A stretch of 64,000 nucleotides of DNA from Clostridium sp. 28_17 (GTDB lineage: Bacteria > Bacillota > Clostridia > TANB77 > CAG-508), in NCBI GenBank assembly GCA_001916065.1, contig MNRS01000020.1, forward strand, positions 61,916-125,915, in the 5' to 3' direction. Positions 17,639 to 27,220 of this stretch are shown piece by piece. Positions within the stretch are counted from its first letter, which is position 1. The number at the start of each line of letters is the position of its first letter. The notes below the pieces were generated by a model. The model made no database searches. It worked only from the letters and a program-made list of their open reading frames with translations, and was not told the origin of the DNA. The position numbers and the translations under genes were made by a program.

Positions 17639-19678
17639 TTACTTTATAAATAAACTTTTAATTTTCTTAATAACATAATGGCTTCCACCACTACTATTAT
17701 TTTGAGTATTTTCAACCATACCTATAATAAGCATATCATTATCATTATTATTGACTGTAAAGCAATCAAACCAACCCAATGTACCACTTTCAGTATCTGT
17801 ACTAGAATTTTTCAATTCTGCAGTTCCAGTTTTTCCGGCAATAGTAACACCTGGTACTTTCATATCAGTTGCAGTTCCCTCTGGGTTTTCTACAACCTGA
17901 ATCAAGTCATCCTTCACTGTATTAGCAGCCTCTGATGTAAACGCATTTTCTTTTAAATATTCTGTATTTCCTGTTTTATATTCTATATATGGTTTTACCA
18001 TGTTTCCGTTATTTGCAAATGCTGAATAAATTGATGCCATATGTATTGGATTAACAAGTATATTACCTTGACCATATCCTGAATCGGCTAATTGTTTTTC
18101 ATTCATATCTGCTTTTTCAGAATTTGAATATTGTGATTTTTTGAATGTTAATGGAAATCCTATTGTTTTATCAACATCTTCATTAAATCCTAATTTATCA
18201 AGTCCTGAGCAGAATGTATCTTTACCAATTTGCATTGCTGCTTGGCCAAAGAATATGTTGTCAGAATGTATTAAAGCATTTGCTACATTTTTAGGTCCGT
18301 TATACGCAGTTAGTGTTGTTATATAAACATCTCCCCAACTTGAATTTTTTTGCCATTTTAATCCTGAATAATTAAATGTTGTATCCGTTGTTAATTTTCC
18401 ACTCGTTAACCCTATTGCAGCAGTTATCGGTTTAAAAGTCGAACCTGGGCAATAACTTTGTAAAAATCTATTATATAATGGTTTACTTTCATCGTTATTT
18501 AATTCTTCCCATTTTGAAGATGTCATGCCTAACACAAAATCATTTGAATTATATGATGGTGTGCTTACTGTTGCAAGTAATTCACCTGTTGTTGGATTCA
18601 TAACTACAAAAAAGCCTTTATCATTTTTCATTTGATTATATAAATTTTTTTGTATTCCACTATCAATTGTTAATTTGACATCTGTTCCATCTTTTTTATC
18701 TTGAGTTGCTAAGGTTTTTAATTTATTACCATTTTCATCTGCTATATAAATTTCCGTTCCATCAATACCTCTTAAAGTATCTTCATATGCTTGTTCTAAA
18801 CCTGCTTTTCCAATAATACTACTTGAATTATATCCTTTTCCTTCTTTTTGTTTTAATTCTTCTGCACTAATTGCTTGAACATATCCAATCAAATGTGCGG
18901 CCTCTTCTCCAAGTGGATACACTCTGGCATCAACACTTGTTATTTTGATTCCTGGTATTTCTAACAATTTACTCTTTAATTCTGTATTATCTGCAGAAAC
19001 TTTTTTGATTGGTACAAATGTATCATCTTTTACATAAGATGCAGATATTTGTGTATTTATATAATCTGTTGAAACACCTGTCAATTCTGATATTTTGCTT
19101 ATATTTTCTGTTTTATTTTCTCCTAATTTACCTGGTACAATTCCAACACTTGAAATACTTCCATTTTGTGCAAGTTTTGCCCCATTTCTATCTAAAATTT
19201 CTCCTCTTTTTGCAGATAATGTAGAAACTCTTACTTTGTCTGTATTTCTTAATTCTGGAAAAATCATATTAGATGTCCAACTTATTTTATATTCCTTGTT
19301 TTCCCTTACTAATTTTGCTATATTTTCAAAACTAATTGTTCCTGCAGATGTAGACATACTTTCATTATATTTAATGCTATATGTTTTGCCATCTTTTGTT
19401 GTTTCGGATGGTGTAACTTTTATGTCATATGCATCAATTCCTTCATATATATTTTTGTTTCTTTTTATGAAGTCTTCCTGTGATATTTGTGTTTTTGAAT
19501 ATTCAGAAATCATATTATACATTTCTTCATATTTTTGTTCATTTAACAATGATATATAAGTACCTAGTGCTTCTTCTGGCTTTGGAGTATTTCTATTTAC
19601 TATATATAATGCTCCAACAATAATTGCTATTACTACTATTATTACAATTGCAAATATTACTATTTTTTTGTTTTTCAT
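17639..19678 (-). CDS. Class B penicillin-binding protein, MecA/PBP3 type
   Basis: Peptidoglycan transpeptidase, 679 aa. One N-terminal membrane anchor (about 4-27), an NTF2-like MecA_N domain (about 34-147), the dimerisation domain (about 155-320, containing RGEILDRNG), then the transpeptidase domain with the active-site serine in STFK (about 412), SDN (about 471) and KTGT (about 613). The MecA_N domain is typical of low-affinity enzymes such as PBP2a and B. subtilis PBP3, so reduced beta-lactam sensitivity is possible, though not shown. Start ATG follows GGAGATGTGATT. It stands alone. Confidence 0.93.
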   Translation of the reverse strand: MKNKKIVIFAIVIIVVIAIIVGALYIVNRNTPKPEEALGTYISLLNEQKYEEMYNMISEYSKTQISQEDFIKRNKNIYEGIDAYDIKVTPSETTKDGKTYSIKYNESMSTSAGTISFENIAKLVRENKEYKISWTSNMIFPELRNTDKVRVSTLSAKRGEILDRNGAKLAQNGSISSVGIVPGKLGENKTENISKISELTGVSTDYINTQISASYVKDDTFVPIKKVSADNTELKSKLLEIPGIKITSVDARVYPLGEEAAHLIGYVQAISAEELKQKEGKGYNSSSIIGKAGLEQAYEDTLRGIDGTEIYIADENGNKLKTLATQDKKDGTDVKLTIDSGIQKNLYNQMKNDKGFFVVMNPTTGELLATVSTPSYNSNDFVLGMTSSKWEELNNDESKPLYNRFLQSYCPGSTFKPITAAIGLTSGKLTTDTTFNYSGLKWQKNSSWGDVYITTLTAYNGPKNVANALIHSDNIFFGQAAMQIGKDTFCSGLDKLGFNEDVDKTIGFPLTFKKSQYSNSEKADMNEKQLADSGYGQGNILVNPIHMASIYSAFANNGNMVKPYIEYKTGNTEYLKENAFTSEAANTVKDDLIQVVENPEGTATDMKVPGVTIAGKTGTAELKNSSTDTESGTLGWFDCFTVNNNDNDMLIIGMVENTQNNSSGGSHYVIKKIKSLFIK

Positions 19679-19733
19679 ATAATCACATCTCCTTTTGAAA
19701 GTATAATATCATATTAATTTTTACAAATCAAGA

Positions 19734-22341
19734 TTAAATCCACTCTTTATATTTTTTGATATAGATTCTCTTTGCAAAAGAAGCAATAATGCAATATAAA
19801 AATGTAACAACAAAAATCATAAACAAATATTTTGCACCAATAGGTACAAGTCCAATAGCATTGCCCAAAGTTGTAAATGGCACAACAATACCAACTAATA
19901 TCAATAAAATTGATGATGCATATACATATTTATGAGCATTACTTTGAATAAATGGAACTTTAGCAGTTCTTATTATATGCATTCCAACTAAGTTTGAAAC
20001 TATGCTATAAGTAAACCAAATTGTTTGAAAATGTGATACATCTCTTAATCTAAATACAAACCATAATGTTAAAAATACAACAATGTCAAATGCTGAGCTT
20101 ACAGGTCCCATAAATAGCATAAATCTCTTTAAACTCTTGATATCTAGTTTCTTTGGTTTTTCTAACTGTTCTTTATCAACATGATCAAATGGTAATGTCA
20201 TTTGTCCAAAGTCGTATATTAAGCCTTCAACTAATAATTGAATTGGTGTTTCCGGTAAAAATGGCAAAAATATACTTGCTACAATTACAGATACAACTTC
20301 TCCAAAGTTGAAACTTGTTGCCATTTTGATATATTTCATTAAGTTTACAAATGTACGTCTTCCGTTCTTCAACACCGTCTAGCAATACATTTAAATCTTT
20401 TTCAAGTAAAATTATGTCTGCTGATTCTTTTGCAATATCAACCGCTGTATCTACCGATACACCTACATCTGAATTTGTTAATGATGGACTGTCATTTATT
20501 CCATCTCCCATATAGCCTACTACATTCCCATTTTGTCTTAATAGTCTTACAATTCTAGCTTTTTGTATTGGAGAAAGTTTTGCGAATATATTTGACTTCT
20601 TTAATAAACGTATTACCCCAATGTCTGGAAGTTTTTCAATTTGGCTTCCTAATACAATATTTCTAGAATTTATTCCCACTTTTTCGCATACACATCTAGT
20701 TACATCAGCATTATCACCAGTAAGAACTATAACTCTAATTCCTGCTTTATTTAGTCTTTTGATAGATTCTTTCGCACTTTCTTTTGGTGGATCTAAGAAT
20801 CCTATAAATCCAAGCAATATCATATTTTTCTCGTCTGATACTTCAAAATTTGTTTTGTTTTCCATATCATTTTTTTGGCAAACCGCAACAACTCTTAACC
20901 CTTCTTTGTTTAATTGTTTACTGATTTTTTTGATATTATCTTTAATTTCTTTTGTTATTTTGCTAACTTGTCCTTTATAGTCAACCATAGTACAGATGCT
21001 CAATATTTCTTCAACTGCACCTTTTGTAATTAATTGTCTTTTTTCTCCATCTGATACAATAACTGATAAGCGTCTCCTAGAAAAATCAAATGGTATTTCG
21101 TCAATTATTTTATATTTTTCTGTAATTTCCATTAAATTATTTTCAGAAGCTCTTTTTATTACTGCTTCGTCTATGCTTCCTTTTAATCCAGTTTGAAAAT
21201 ACGAATTTAGAAATGCGTGTTTCAAAACTCTTATATCTTCATCACCATTTACGTCCAAATATCTTTCAAGTACGATTTTATCTTCAGTCAATGTTCCTGT
21301 TTTATCTGTACATAAAATATTCATTGCTCCAAAATTTTGAATTGAATCAAGTTTTTTAACAATAGTTTTCTTTTTTGACATTCTTATTGCACCTTTAGAT
21401 AAACTTGATGATAAAATTACTGGCAATAATAGTGGTGTTATACATATTGCTATTGCAACTGCAAATGTAAATGCTATTACAAATTCATGTTTTTCAACAT
21501 TTATAACAAATACTAATGGTATCATAAACAACATAAATTTTATTAACAATCTACTTATGTTTTCAATTCCTTTTTGAAATGCTGTTTTGGCTTTTCCAGC
21601 AGTTATTGTGTGTGCTATTTTCCCAAAATATGTTGAATCTGCAGTTTTTATTACAACACCTTTTGCTGAACCTGATACTACATTTGTTCCCATAAAACAA
21701 ATATTATCAAAATCTGATATATTATCAATTTCGTCTTCTTTATCTTCTAATTCTACAGTTTTCTTAACACTATCAGATTCACCTGTTAAAGATGATTGTC
21801 CAACATACAAGTCTTTTGCTTCAATTACTCTTAAATCTGCTGGTATCATGCTTCCTGCAGATAATACAACAGTATCTCCAATTACTACATCTTTAATTGG
21901 AATATCTATTTTTTTTCCATTTCTAATTACAGTTGTTTTTGTTGCAACCATTTTCTTTAATTTTTCTGCTGCTTTATTTGACCTATATTCTTCAAAGAAA
22001 TCTAATAAAGTACTTGCTATTACTAATATTGCTATTACTATAATATTTGCATAACTTGGTGCTTCAGCCAAAATCACGTCTGTATAAATTAATATAAGTG
22101 CAATTCCAATTAATATGCAATTAAATGGTGTGACCAAACTTTCCCAAAAATAGTTGTACCACTTTTTAGGTTTTGCTTGTCTTATTTCGTTTGGTCCTAA
22201 TCTTCGAAATTTTTCTTCTGCTTCTTCGTTTGTTATTCCGTTTTCTGTTATTTTGTATTTTTGTATAAACTCATCTTTACTTATTTTGCTTTCACTTGCA
22301 TACATTTTATTTATATTTACATCTTCTTTGGTATTCGCCAT
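19734..22341 (-). CDS. MgtA-type P-type ATPase, read through a +1 shift at CGG
   Basis: Cation-pumping P-type ATPase of the magnesium-importing group (P3B), 868 aa when joined. Seen: TGES in the actuator domain, CTDKTGTLT with the phosphorylated aspartate at about 348, MGDGINDSPS near 611, and C-terminal transmembrane helices. The zero frame runs from 22341 into a dead end near 20227. Skipping one C at 20364, where the zero-frame codon is CGG, turns DGVEE into DGVEE-GRRTFVNLMKYIK, the conserved sequence before helix 5, and continues to the normal C-terminus at 19734. Total length is 3x869+1 bases. Substrate assignment is by family resemblance only. Confidence 0.9.
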
Positions 22342-22365
22342 TAAAAATCACATTCCTCTCTTATA

Positions 22366-22463
22366 ATATTAAAATTACAATTTACTTCTATAAATGAATA
22401 TTTATAATTAACAATATATTATTAATTTATAAATATTTTTTACTGTAAATTGTAATAATATTT
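22366..22463. repeat. MITE-like inverted repeat, copy 2
   Basis: AAAATTACAATTTAC at the left and ACTGTAAATTGTAATAATATT at the right are inverted copies, and the inside (TATTTATAATTAA / TTAATTTATAAATA) is also complementary. The whole fills the gap between the P-type ATPase gene and nrdG. The end motif TTACAATTTACAG matches the elements at 10.5 and 56.9 kb. Confidence 0.65.
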
Positions 22464-22482
22464 TCTATACTATTATGGCACA

Positions 22483-22977
22483 TTATTTTTCAAATAATAC
22501 AATTTGATTTTGTTTTAAACTTTTTTGAACATCAATAACTCTTTGATTTGAAGAGCCTTTCCACTTTAAAGTAGGATTATGTAATTCGTCAACATATTGT
22601 CCATCAACTAAAACATCCAAATATTTAGCAACTTCTTTATCTTTTAAATCTTTATCAAATTTAAAACCTGACCACGCCCATACACTTTTGTTAGGATATT
22701 TTGCTTTAAATGCTTTAGCTAATTTTGTAGTGTTTTCAATATTTCTAGGATGCATTGGTTCACCACCTAATATTGATAGTCCTTCAATATTGTCATTATC
22801 TGATAATTCCAATATTCTATCTATTGTTGCATCTGTAAATTCTTTCCCGCCATTAAAATCATGTGTTTCTGGATTGAAACAGTTTTTACAGTTGAATGCA
22901 CAACCTTGCATAAATATTGATACTCTTACTCCTGGTCCATTTGAAATGTCCATTTTTCTAATTTTATTATACCCCAT
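22483..22977 (-). CDS. nrdG: Anaerobic ribonucleotide reductase activating protein
   Basis: Radical SAM enzyme that installs the glycyl radical on NrdD under anaerobic conditions. 164 aa, normal. The iron-sulfur cluster cysteines are in CAFNCKNC at about 26-33, preceded by NGPGVRVSIFMQG, and the glycine-rich SAM motif LSILGGEPMHPRN is at about 68-80. It follows nrdD in the same direction with a repeat-containing gap of ~80 bases. ATG follows AGAAGGATGAT. Confidence 0.95.
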   Translation of the reverse strand: MGYNKIRKMDISNGPGVRVSIFMQGCAFNCKNCFNPETHDFNGGKEFTDATIDRILELSDNDNIEGLSILGGEPMHPRNIENTTKLAKAFKAKYPNKSVWAWSGFKFDKDLKDKEVAKYLDVLVDGQYVDELHNPTLKWKGSSNQRVIDVQKSLKQNQIVLFEK

Positions 22978-22995
22978 TTTATATCATCCTTCTTT

Positions 22996-23052
22996 TGTCC
23001 ATTTCAAGACGGTTCTGCTTTGAATCAAGTTCCAAACATAACCGTCCCAAAA
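22996..23052. repeat. GACGGTT/AACCGTC intergenic hairpin
   Basis: AAGACGGTT and AACCGTCCC form an inverted pair across ~35 bases between nrdD and nrdG. The GACGGTTCT/GAACCGTCCC core relates it to the other CCGTCCC-type repeats in the window (for example at 8942-9074 and 56990). It may attenuate transcription into nrdG. Confidence 0.5.
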
Positions 23053-23060
23053 AAGACTTT

Positions 23061-25220
23061 TTATTCATCATCTTTATTATCAATGTGTAAAACTCTTTCT
23101 TTTATTTCTTGAGTTCTTCCTTTATTCCAGAAATTACTTCCAATATAACCACAAGTTCTTCTTGCGACATTTAATGTATTGTGGTCTCTGTTTCCACAAT
23201 TTGGGCAATACCATTCTAGATTATCATCAATTAAAATTTCTCCATCATATCCACATTTTTGGCAATAATCTGATTTTGTATTTAATTCTGCATACATAAT
23301 ATTGTCATAAATAAATCTGATTATTTGTAGAACAACTTCTAAGTTATCTTGTAGGTTTGGAGTTTCTACATATGATATTGCTCCACCTGGACTTAATTCT
23401 TGAAATTGACTTTCTAATTTCAATTTAGAAAATGCATCTATTTCTTCAAATACTGGTACATGATATGAGTTTGTTATATAGTTCTTGTCTGTTATTCCTT
23501 CTACAACTCCGAATCTTTCTTTTAAACATTTTGCAAATTTATATGTTGTTGACTCAATTGGTGAACCATAAACACTGTAATCAATATCTTCTTTTTCTTT
23601 CCACTCTTTGCATTTTTCATTTAATTTTTTCATTACTTCAATTGCAAATTCTTTTCCTTCTCCATTATCTGTATGGCTCTTGTCTGTCATGTATTTAACA
23701 CATTCATATAAACCTGCATATCCAAGTGATATTGTTGAATATCCACCATGTAATAATGGATGAATTGGTGCTCCTTTTGGTAATCTTGCAAATGCTCCGT
23801 GTTGCCATAAAATTGGTGCAACATCACTCGTTACTTTGCTTAATCTTTCATGTCTTGCTTGTAATGCTCTATGGCATAGTTCAAGTCTTTCATCATATAT
23901 TTTCCAGAATTTATTTCTATCTTTTCCAGATGTTAATGCAACATCAACTAAGTTTATTGTTACAACACCTTGGTTAAACCTACCATAATATTTTGGTTTG
24001 TTTGTTTCTGGGTCTACATATGGTGTTAAGAATGAACGGCAACCCATACATGGATAACAATGTCCTTCTCCATTTTTGTCAACTTTTAATTCTTTCATTT
24101 TCTTTTCTGATATGTAATCTGGCACCATTCTTTTTGCCGTACATTTTGCTGCAAGTTCTGTTAAATACCAGTATTTACCGTTTTTATTAATATTGTCTTC
24201 TTCTAATACGTATAACAATTTTGGGAATGCTGGTGTTACATATACACCTTTTTCATTTTTGAATCCTTCTATTCTTTGTTTTAAGAATTCTTCTATAATC
24301 ATTGCTAATTCTTCTTTATACTCATCTGTTTCTCCTAAGTACATACATACTGATAAGAAAGGTGCTTGTCCATTTGTGTTTGTCATTGAATTAACTTGAT
24401 AATTAAATGTTTGAACACCGTCAGATACTTCTTTTCTTGTATCTTGTTTTGCATAATCTTCACATTGTTTTTCTGTTAATCCTCTGTCTTTGTATTTTTT
24501 ATAATATTTATCATAACTACTTTTTACAAATGGTGCTAAATGTGATAATGATATTGTTGCACCACCATATGTTGATGATGTAACACCTAAAATTATTTGC
24601 GTTGCTATTGTACATGCTGTTATAAATCTGTGTGGTTTTTCTATCATAACTCCATTCATAATTGTTCCATTTTGTAACATATCTTCTAAGTTAATAAGTT
24701 CACAGTTTGTTAATGCATTTTGTGCAAAATAGTCTGCGTCGTGGAAATGAATTATTCCTTCATCATGTGCTTTTACTATATCTTCTGGTAATAAAAATCT
24801 TCTTGTGATATCTGTGCTTGTTATTCCTGCTAAATAATCTCTTTGTGTTGTTACAACTGTTGCATTTTTGTTAGAGTTTTCGTTGTTCCAGTATTCACTT
24901 TCACCTTCAATTAATTCTTTTATTGATTGGTCTGTTGTGTTTGCTTTTCTAACTAATGCTCTTGTGTATCTATATGTGATATATGTTTTTGCTAATTGAT
25001 ATTTTTCTAATGACATTAATTTTTGTTCTATTATATCTTGGATATCTTCAACTAATATTCTTGATTTTTTTAGATCTTCAATATAAGTTATTATTTCATC
25101 AATTTCTGCATCTGTTGCTTTTTCTTTTCTTGATACTTCTTTGTTAGCCTTTTTAATTGCTATTCTGATTTTTTCTGGATTATAGTCTACTATTGATCCA
25201 TCTCTTTTTATGATTTTCAT
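23061..25220 (-). CDS. nrdD: Anaerobic ribonucleoside-triphosphate reductase
   Basis: Class III ribonucleotide reductase making dNTPs without oxygen; 719 aa from the chosen start. N-terminal ATP-cone (IIKRDGSIVDYNPEKIRIAI, about 2-90) senses ATP/dATP. The catalytic barrel carries the substrate-site cysteines (for example YPCMGCRSF), a C-terminal zinc site CQKCGYDG ... CPNCGNRD, and the glycyl radical loop RRTCGYIGSNFW at about 690. The start at 25220 is taken because GGGGAGGATATGGAA precedes this ATG by the right distance; the ATG six bases earlier is too close to GGAGG. Upstream lies a palindrome and phased TGTAAC repeats. Confidence 0.96.
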   Translation of the reverse strand: MKIIKRDGSIVDYNPEKIRIAIKKANKEVSRKEKATDAEIDEIITYIEDLKKSRILVEDIQDIIEQKLMSLEKYQLAKTYITYRYTRALVRKANTTDQSIKELIEGESEYWNNENSNKNATVVTTQRDYLAGITSTDITRRFLLPEDIVKAHDEGIIHFHDADYFAQNALTNCELINLEDMLQNGTIMNGVMIEKPHRFITACTIATQIILGVTSSTYGGATISLSHLAPFVKSSYDKYYKKYKDRGLTEKQCEDYAKQDTRKEVSDGVQTFNYQVNSMTNTNGQAPFLSVCMYLGETDEYKEELAMIIEEFLKQRIEGFKNEKGVYVTPAFPKLLYVLEEDNINKNGKYWYLTELAAKCTAKRMVPDYISEKKMKELKVDKNGEGHCYPCMGCRSFLTPYVDPETNKPKYYGRFNQGVVTINLVDVALTSGKDRNKFWKIYDERLELCHRALQARHERLSKVTSDVAPILWQHGAFARLPKGAPIHPLLHGGYSTISLGYAGLYECVKYMTDKSHTDNGEGKEFAIEVMKKLNEKCKEWKEKEDIDYSVYGSPIESTTYKFAKCLKERFGVVEGITDKNYITNSYHVPVFEEIDAFSKLKLESQFQELSPGGAISYVETPNLQDNLEVVLQIIRFIYDNIMYAELNTKSDYCQKCGYDGEILIDDNLEWYCPNCGNRDHNTLNVARRTCGYIGSNFWNKGRTQEIKERVLHIDNKDDE

Positions 25221-25280
25221 TTCCATATCCTCCCCTTGATTAAGTATGCACCTATTATATATCATCCGGAAAGTTTTTCT

Positions 25281-25395
25281 GTTGCAATTGCAACATTTTA
25301 TGAAAAAGATTTTTTTGCATTTTTTTGTCGGCTTGGCTCTAGGCTTTTTTCTTTTGTTACATTTTCGTTACATTTTTTGTAACGAATTCTGTAAC
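25281..25395 (-). promoter_or_regulatory. Palindromes in the nrdD upstream region
   Basis: GTTGCAATTGCAAC (25281-25294) is a perfect 14-base palindrome ~25 bases upstream of a TATAAT-like sequence and looks like an operator. Further up, 25356-25395 holds GTTACATTTTCGTTAC and its inverted partner around a CGTTACA/TGTAACG hairpin. The direct repeat TGTAAC-N5-TGTAAC fits the WalR/PhoP box type and recurs before mreB. I did not see a clear NrdR box. Confidence 0.5.
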
Positions 25396-25418
25396 CTTAA
25401 AAAGTTATGATAACGCAA

Positions 25419-25461
25419 AAACAGGATATAGAATTTTATCTCTTTTATCCTGTTTACATTT
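25419..25461 (-). terminator. Terminator of the Rpn-family gene
   Basis: On the minus strand AAACAGGATA ... TATCCTGTTTTTGC: a ten-base stem with a T run, ~50 bases after the stop of the gene at 25510. Confidence 0.8.
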
Positions 25462-25509
25462 AAATATTTTTATCATAAAAATTCATTTATATTTCAAACG
25501 ATTTTTTAA

Positions 25510-26362
25510 TTAGATTTCTAATTTTTCTATTTCTTCTTTTGTAAGACCTGTTGCTTTACTTATTACTTCAATTGATATTTTTTGTTGTAATAATTTTTTT
25601 GCAACACTTATCATTCCTTCTTTTATTCCTTCTTTTATTCCTTCTTTTATCCCTTTGTAATATCCTGCATCTTCTGTTGCTTTTTGGTCCATTATGTATT
25701 TTTCTCTTAATTCAGCCAAATATCTTTCATGCTCATCACTACTTATTTTTTCTAATTCTTTTTGGGCTTTTTTTATTGCTACATTTTCATCCATATTTAC
25801 CACCTCTGGATTCTCTATAAATTTTAACCATGAGTCCACTTGTTTCTTCTTATTTTCTTTATACTTTATGAACTTTGGTAACTCAATTATATACAATTCC
25901 ATGACATCTGTCAATATAACCTGGCGGTATTCTTCCTCTCTTATTTGCCATTTTGTTTGATATTTGGGGATTTGTTTTAATGATTCTAATTCATAATCTG
26001 TTATTAGTATTGCTATTGTTTTTTCTAATTTTGAATAGTCTTTTCCTGCTTTTATACTTTTACTAAATAATCTACTCCAATAAAACAATAATCTTCTCTC
26101 TATGTCATTTTTATCAACTATCTGCATCTCTATATCACAATTAATAGCACTATTTATTTTTGCTTTAATGTCCAAAATTCCTACTTTGTCATCAAATAAA
26201 TCTTTTTCAAGTATTGTATTATTGTCTAATTCAACATTCGTTATTTCTTTGTCAACTATTGAACTTATTAATGAAGCAGTTATGTCTTCGTTTCCAATTT
26301 GTCCAAATATTCTTTTGAAGACATAGTCGTTTTTCGGGTTTAATAATTTTACTATGTTGCAT
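25510..26362 (-). pseudogene. Rpn-family recombination-promoting nuclease, frameshifted near its start
   Basis: PD-(D/E)XK nuclease/transposase-like protein (Rpn/PDDEXK_2 family), about 280 aa. The chain LLNPKNDYVFKRIFGQIGNE marks the N-terminus of the family, ILDIKAKI and CDIEMQIVD hold the nuclease-core acids (Asp, and Glu-x-Gln), and the C-terminus has the usual repeats GIKEGIKEGIKEG. The ATG with a good AAGAAGGA ribosome binding site at 26362 is out of frame with the rest by one base in the AAAATTATT stretch near 26345. Here the break is in an A run, not at CGG. No good in-frame start remains upstream, so it is probably inactive, unless translation starts at the TTG near 26175. Confidence 0.75.
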
Positions 26363-26505
26363 TCCTTCTTTCTATATTTAATTTTTTTCTTGAAACTTTG
26401 GCAGATTTGCCATAAATTGAATTAATAAAATATCGTTTGAAATATAATATCATTATATTAACATAAAAAGTTTATATATTCAATAGATATTTAAAAATTT
26501 GTTTA

Positions 26506-26556
26506 AAAAATAAAAGTTATCAAAATGGAATACTCCCTCTTGATAACTTTTATTTT
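26506..26556 (-). terminator. Terminator of the 26557 gene
   Basis: AAAATAAAAGTTATCA and TGATAACTTTTATTTT form a long stem immediately after the stop codon. Confidence 0.85.
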
Positions 26557-27024
26557 TTACCAGAATATTAAAAATGTTAAGAATGTTCCCCAAACTACTT
26601 GCTCTCTTGTTAAATCTTTCAACATTTCGGGTAATTCTCCTTCTTCCTTTTCATCAACAAATTTCATTTCGTAATAATCTACATCTTGTACTTTAAAGTA
26701 TTCTTCAAAATTTCTTGTTTCATCATCTCTCATTGTAGACACATCTATGTATTTACTTCCTAAGAATGTATCTCTTTCTGAGTATAAATCTATTCTTAAG
26801 TATTTATTTGTAATTTTATGTTCTGAACTATTGTAAATACTGCCTTTTATACGTCCATTTATTTTGGTTGCTTGTGCTTGATACACTGTTACTTGTGGCA
26901 AATTGTCCTTTCTTCCTATATTTTGATATGTTGTTTCTAAATTTAAATATATCAATATGTTTGAAAATATGTAAAATAGTATTATCCACATCGCATATTT
27001 AAATAACGTTTTCATTCTATCCAT
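26557..27024 (-). CDS. Hypothetical membrane protein with beta-rich ectodomain
   Basis: 155 aa: an N-terminal transmembrane helix (about 8-27), a ~100-residue domain with alternating strands (INGRIKGSIYNSSEHKITN, LRIDLYSERDTFLGSKYIDV) similar in pattern to FxLYD-like domains, and a C-terminal hydrophobic tail (about 143-155) ending in FLIFW. The FxLYD-like reading is a guess from the strand pattern. ATG follows AAAGGAGAAGTAAC. Transcribed alone. Confidence 0.65.
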   Translation of the reverse strand: MDRMKTLFKYAMWIILFYIFSNILIYLNLETTYQNIGRKDNLPQVTVYQAQATKINGRIKGSIYNSSEHKITNKYLRIDLYSERDTFLGSKYIDVSTMRDDETRNFEEYFKVQDVDYYEMKFVDEKEEGELPEMLKDLTREQVVWGTFLTFLIFW

Positions 27025-27152
27025 GTTACTTCTCCTTTTATTTTTTTATGTTGTTATTATAACAGAAAAATATTGAAATTTCAATATTTTGGGTAGATTT
27101 AACTAATTTTGAAAATTAGTAGAACAAATTATATTATGATTTATTAACCACA

Positions 27153-27185
27153 AAAGAGGATACTCATTGAATATCCTCTTTGTTT
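27153..27185 (-). terminator. Terminator of the ankyrin-repeat gene
   Basis: AAAGAGGATA ... TATCCTCTTTTGTGG on the minus strand, a ten-base stem, ~35 bases after the stop codon. Confidence 0.8.
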
Positions 27186-27220
27186 GAAAGTACTTTAATT
27201 AATAGACATTGAAAGGTATT

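Noticed and set aside
22342..22482. Magnesium riboswitch (M-box) in front of the P-type ATPase
   Set aside because: The leader is too short and consists of the inverted-repeat element; no M-box core is seen.
25620..25655. Short tandem DNA repeat (CTTCTTTTATTC...) as a CRISPR or satellite
   Set aside because: It encodes the GIKEGIKEGIKEG repeats normal for Rpn-family proteins.
25510..26362. Rpn-family gene as another CGG frameshift
   Set aside because: The frame change is in an AAAATTATTAAA stretch without CGG.
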